DNA from: CAVSRC01 sp963750065
Lineage (GTDB): Bacteria > Pseudomonadota > Alphaproteobacteria > Rhizobiales > Kaistiaceae
Direction of reading: 5' to 3'
Assembly (NCBI GenBank): GCA_963750065.1
Contig: CAVVPK010000019.1
Location: 248,001-312,000 of the forward strand
DNA length: 64,000 bases
The notes under the pieces were generated by a model that saw only the letters and a program-made list of their open reading frames with translations, was not told where the DNA came from and searched no databases. The translations under genes and the position numbers were made by a program. This document shows positions 62,170 through 64,000 of this stretch, piece by piece (positions within the stretch are counted from its first letter, which is position 1; each line of letters starts with the position of its first letter).

Positions 62170-63195
62170 CTACCCGTCTTTGTTCGACACCCCTGCCTGC
62201 TCGAAGGTGGCCATGCCTGAGTGAAGCTCGGCGGCTGTCCTGACGAGTGCGGCGGCGAGCGCGGCGCCGGTGCCCTCGCCGAGCCGCATGCCGAGGTCGA
62301 GCAAGGGCGCCTTGCCCATGCGTTCGAGCGCACGGGCGTGGGCGGGCTCGGCTGAGACATGGCCGAACAGGCAGTGGTCGAGCGCCGTCTCATCCATGGC
62401 GAAGAGGACGGCGGCAGCGGCGCTGGCGACATAGCCGTCGACGATGACGGGCACGCAATTCAACCGCGCGGCCAGAATGGCGCCGGCTATGGCGGCGATC
62501 TCGCGCCCGCCGAGGCGGCGCAGGACCTCGAGCGGATCGTTCAGGTTTCCGGCATGGCAAGCTATCGCCGCGGCAACGGCTTCGCGCTTGCGCTTGAGCC
62601 CCTTGTCGTCGACGCCGGTGCCGGGGCCGACCCAGTCGCCGGGGTCGCCGCCGAACAGGCCGCAATAGATCGCCGCAGCAACGGTCGTGTTGGCAATACC
62701 CATCTCGCCGACGGCGAGCAGGTCCACCCCCTCGATCGCCTCCATGCCATAGGCGATGGTCCCGGCGCACATCTTCTCGTCGAGCGCGGCTTCCACCGTG
62801 ATATCGCCGGTCGGGATATCCAGCGCCAGGTCGAAGACCTTGAGGCCGAGATCGTGCACGCGGCAGATCTGGTTGATGGCGGCGCCACCGGCCGAAAAGT
62901 TCTCCACCATCTGCCGCGTGACGGCGGCCGGATAGGCCGAGACGCCGCGCCCGGCGACGCCGTGATTGCCGGCAAAGACGGCGACCAGCGGCCGGTTGAC
63001 CTTGGGCGGCGCCCTGCCCTGCCATGCCGCCAGCCATTCGGCGATCTCTTCCAGCCGGCCGAGCGATCCCAGCGGCTTGGTCAGCGTCGCGTCGCGCGCC
63101 CGCACCGCTGCGGCGGCGTCGGAATCGGGGCCGGGCATGGCTTTGACCAGTGCCCGGATGTCGTCGAAGGGAAGCCCGCTGGCGGACGCAATCAT
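62170..63195 (-). CDS. cobT: Nicotinate-nucleotide--dimethylbenzimidazole phosphoribosyltransferase
   Basis: A 341-residue enzyme making alpha-ribazole phosphate for the lower ligand of cobalamin. Conserved pieces are TKPLGSLGRLE, FAGNHGVAGRGVSAYP, GEMGIANTT, and the C-terminal MRLGEGTGAALA holding the catalytic Glu. The ATG at 63195 gives MIASASGLPFDD; an upstream frame extension is not conserved. Divergent from cobS with a 108-bp gap. Confidence 0.92.
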   Translation of the reverse strand: MIASASGLPFDDIRALVKAMPGPDSDAAAAVRARDATLTKPLGSLGRLEEIAEWLAAWQGRAPPKVNRPLVAVFAGNHGVAGRGVSAYPAAVTRQMVENFSAGGAAINQICRVHDLGLKVFDLALDIPTGDITVEAALDEKMCAGTIAYGMEAIEGVDLLAVGEMGIANTTVAAAIYCGLFGGDPGDWVGPGTGVDDKGLKRKREAVAAAIACHAGNLNDPLEVLRRLGGREIAAIAGAILAARLNCVPVIVDGYVASAAAAVLFAMDETALDHCLFGHVSAEPAHARALERMGKAPLLDLGMRLGEGTGAALAAALVRTAAELHSGMATFEQAGVSNKDG

Positions 63196-63303
63196 TCGGG
63201 CTCCACGGTCACGGAGGGGATTCTGCCGGAGCCGCCGTTGGCCCGGTCGCGGCAAGGTTCTATAACCGCGGCGCTACTGGTCGCAAGCGACGAGCCCAAA
63301 ACA

Positions 63304-64000
63304 ATGAGCGACAGCAATCCGTTCCGGAACATGGATACGTCTTTCGACGATCTGAAATCGTCGCTGGCGTTTCTCACCCGCATCCCCGCCGGCTGGCTGG
63401 GGATCGATCCCCAGGTGCGGCCCGACTTCCGGCGTGCCGCGGGCCTGTTTCCGGTAGCCGGCGTTCTTGTCGGGATCGCCGGCGGCCTTGTTCTTCTCAT
63501 TGCCGGCGCCATCGGCGTGCCGCCGCTGGTTGCTGCGACGCTGGCTGTGGCGACGACCATGGGCCTGACCGGGGCCTTGCACGAGGATGGGCTCGCCGAC
63601 GTCGCCGACAGCCTGGGCGGAGCGAGTGCCGAGCGCCGGCTGGAGATCATGCACGACAGCCGCATCGGCACCTATGGCGCCGCCGCGCTGGTGCTGTCGC
63701 TGGTCGTGCGAATCGCCTGCCTGGCGGCGATTATCGGCACCGGCGCGCTTCAGGCGGCGATCGCACTCGCCCTTGCCGAGGGCATCTCGCGGGCGGCACT
63801 GGTGCGCCTGTGGCATGAGCTGCCGCCGGTCGGGGATAGCGGACTGGCCCGCGACACCGGCCCGCCCGACCAGAACGCCATGGTGCTGGCGCTGGCCACG
63901 GCCGCGCTTCTCGCGGTGATCGCGATTCCGGTGATCGGGTTCCGACCGGCCGTGCTCGCCGCTGTTCTTGCCGCACTGGCCACCTATATCTTCACCCGTT
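63304..64000 (+). CDS. cobS: Adenosylcobinamide-GDP ribazoletransferase (cobalamin synthase), C-terminus outside the window
   Basis: At least 232 residues are visible of an integral membrane enzyme that joins alpha-ribazole to adenosylcobinamide-GDP. The conserved acidic motif LHEDGLADVADSLGG and the following HDSRIGTYG are present, with five or six hydrophobic segments. The frame is open at the window end. The start is the ATG at 63304; 63331 (MDTSFDD) is an alternative. No cobalamin riboswitch fits in the 108 bp upstream. Confidence 0.92.
   Translation, partial: MSDSNPFRNMDTSFDDLKSSLAFLTRIPAGWLGIDPQVRPDFRRAAGLFPVAGVLVGIAGGLVLLIAGAIGVPPLVAATLAVATTMGLTGALHEDGLADVADSLGGASAERRLEIMHDSRIGTYGAAALVLSLVVRIACLAAIIGTGALQAAIALALAEGISRAALVRLWHELPPVGDSGLARDTGPPDQNAMVLALATAALLAVIAIPVIGFRPAVLAAVLAALATYIFTR

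Noticed and set aside
63196..63303. Possible cobalamin riboswitch before cobS
   Set aside because: The divergent gap is only 108 bp, and no B12-box-like segment or suitable stem arrangement is visible.

Overview
The window is high-GC, densely packed bacterial chromosome. Gene content and order point to an alphaproteobacterium of the order Hyphomicrobiales (Rhizobiales): the gph / rpiA-DUF2059-gor-class II DAHP synthase block, a DUF2865 protein, XylFHG-type sugar uptake, ThuA next to a Gfo/Idh/MocA oxidoreductase, the cobT/cobS pair, and cysS and cimA flanking GFA-family genes. Genus cannot be resolved from sequence alone. I see no phage, integrase, transposase, rRNA or CRISPR array; one tRNA (Val, CAC) is present.

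Layout. 1-1.1 kb: 5' end of a membrane-anchored Ala/Pro-rich protein and a LOG-family phosphoribohydrolase. 1.1-7.6 kb (minus): a tightly overlapping run cysS, DUF559 remnant, VOC protein with a lysine-rich tail, five tandem GFA zinc proteins, a mini-ORF resembling the cimA start, and cimA. 7.7-10.9 kb: three tandem secreted two-cysteine proteins of unknown function, duplicated leader blocks, a fossil of a lytic transglycosylase start, and the intact transglycosylase. 10.9-13.5 kb: a ZnuACB zinc importer behind a Zur-like palindrome. 13.6-18.7 kb: DUF2865 protein, lipoprotein L,D-transpeptidase, RecD-like helicase, orphan CopG-type antitoxin, NAD synthase. 18.7-21.3 kb: two tandem membrane diguanylate cyclases, the second frameshifted. 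21.5-25.5 kb: dienelactone hydrolase and an ABC-2 exporter with a NEW3-domain protein. 25.7-30.9 kb: the conserved metabolic block. 31-34.4 kb: tRNA-Val, glutamate dehydrogenase, a hydroxyacyl-CoA-type dehydrogenase and a BKACE enzyme. 34.4-35.1 kb: divergent DUF2892 protein and BigR/SqrR-like persulfide sensor. 35-42.9 kb (minus): degenerate M24 protein, then an XylFHG-like importer coupled to a di-heme oxidoreductase and a CRTAC1-like protein. 43.3-43.7 kb: two tandem 29-residue hydrophobic peptides. 44-64 kb: ThuA/Gfo-Idh pair, methyltransferases, a second L,D-transpeptidase, sarcosine-oxidase-like enzyme, EamA and MFS transporters, a phosphotransferase, Mrp, polar amino acid ABC genes without an ATPase, HIBADH-like, AlkD-like, Lrp, UDG-like, a histidine kinase, cobT and partial cobS.

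The most distinctive features are the five-copy GFA array, the secreted C-x17-C family, the twin micro-peptides, and the sugar importer fused by overlapping genes to a di-heme oxidoreductase and a CRTAC1 protein. Six single-base indels break four genes (cimA once, cysS twice, the second cyclase twice, CRTAC1 once). They may be assembly errors and should be checked before any of these genes is treated as dead.
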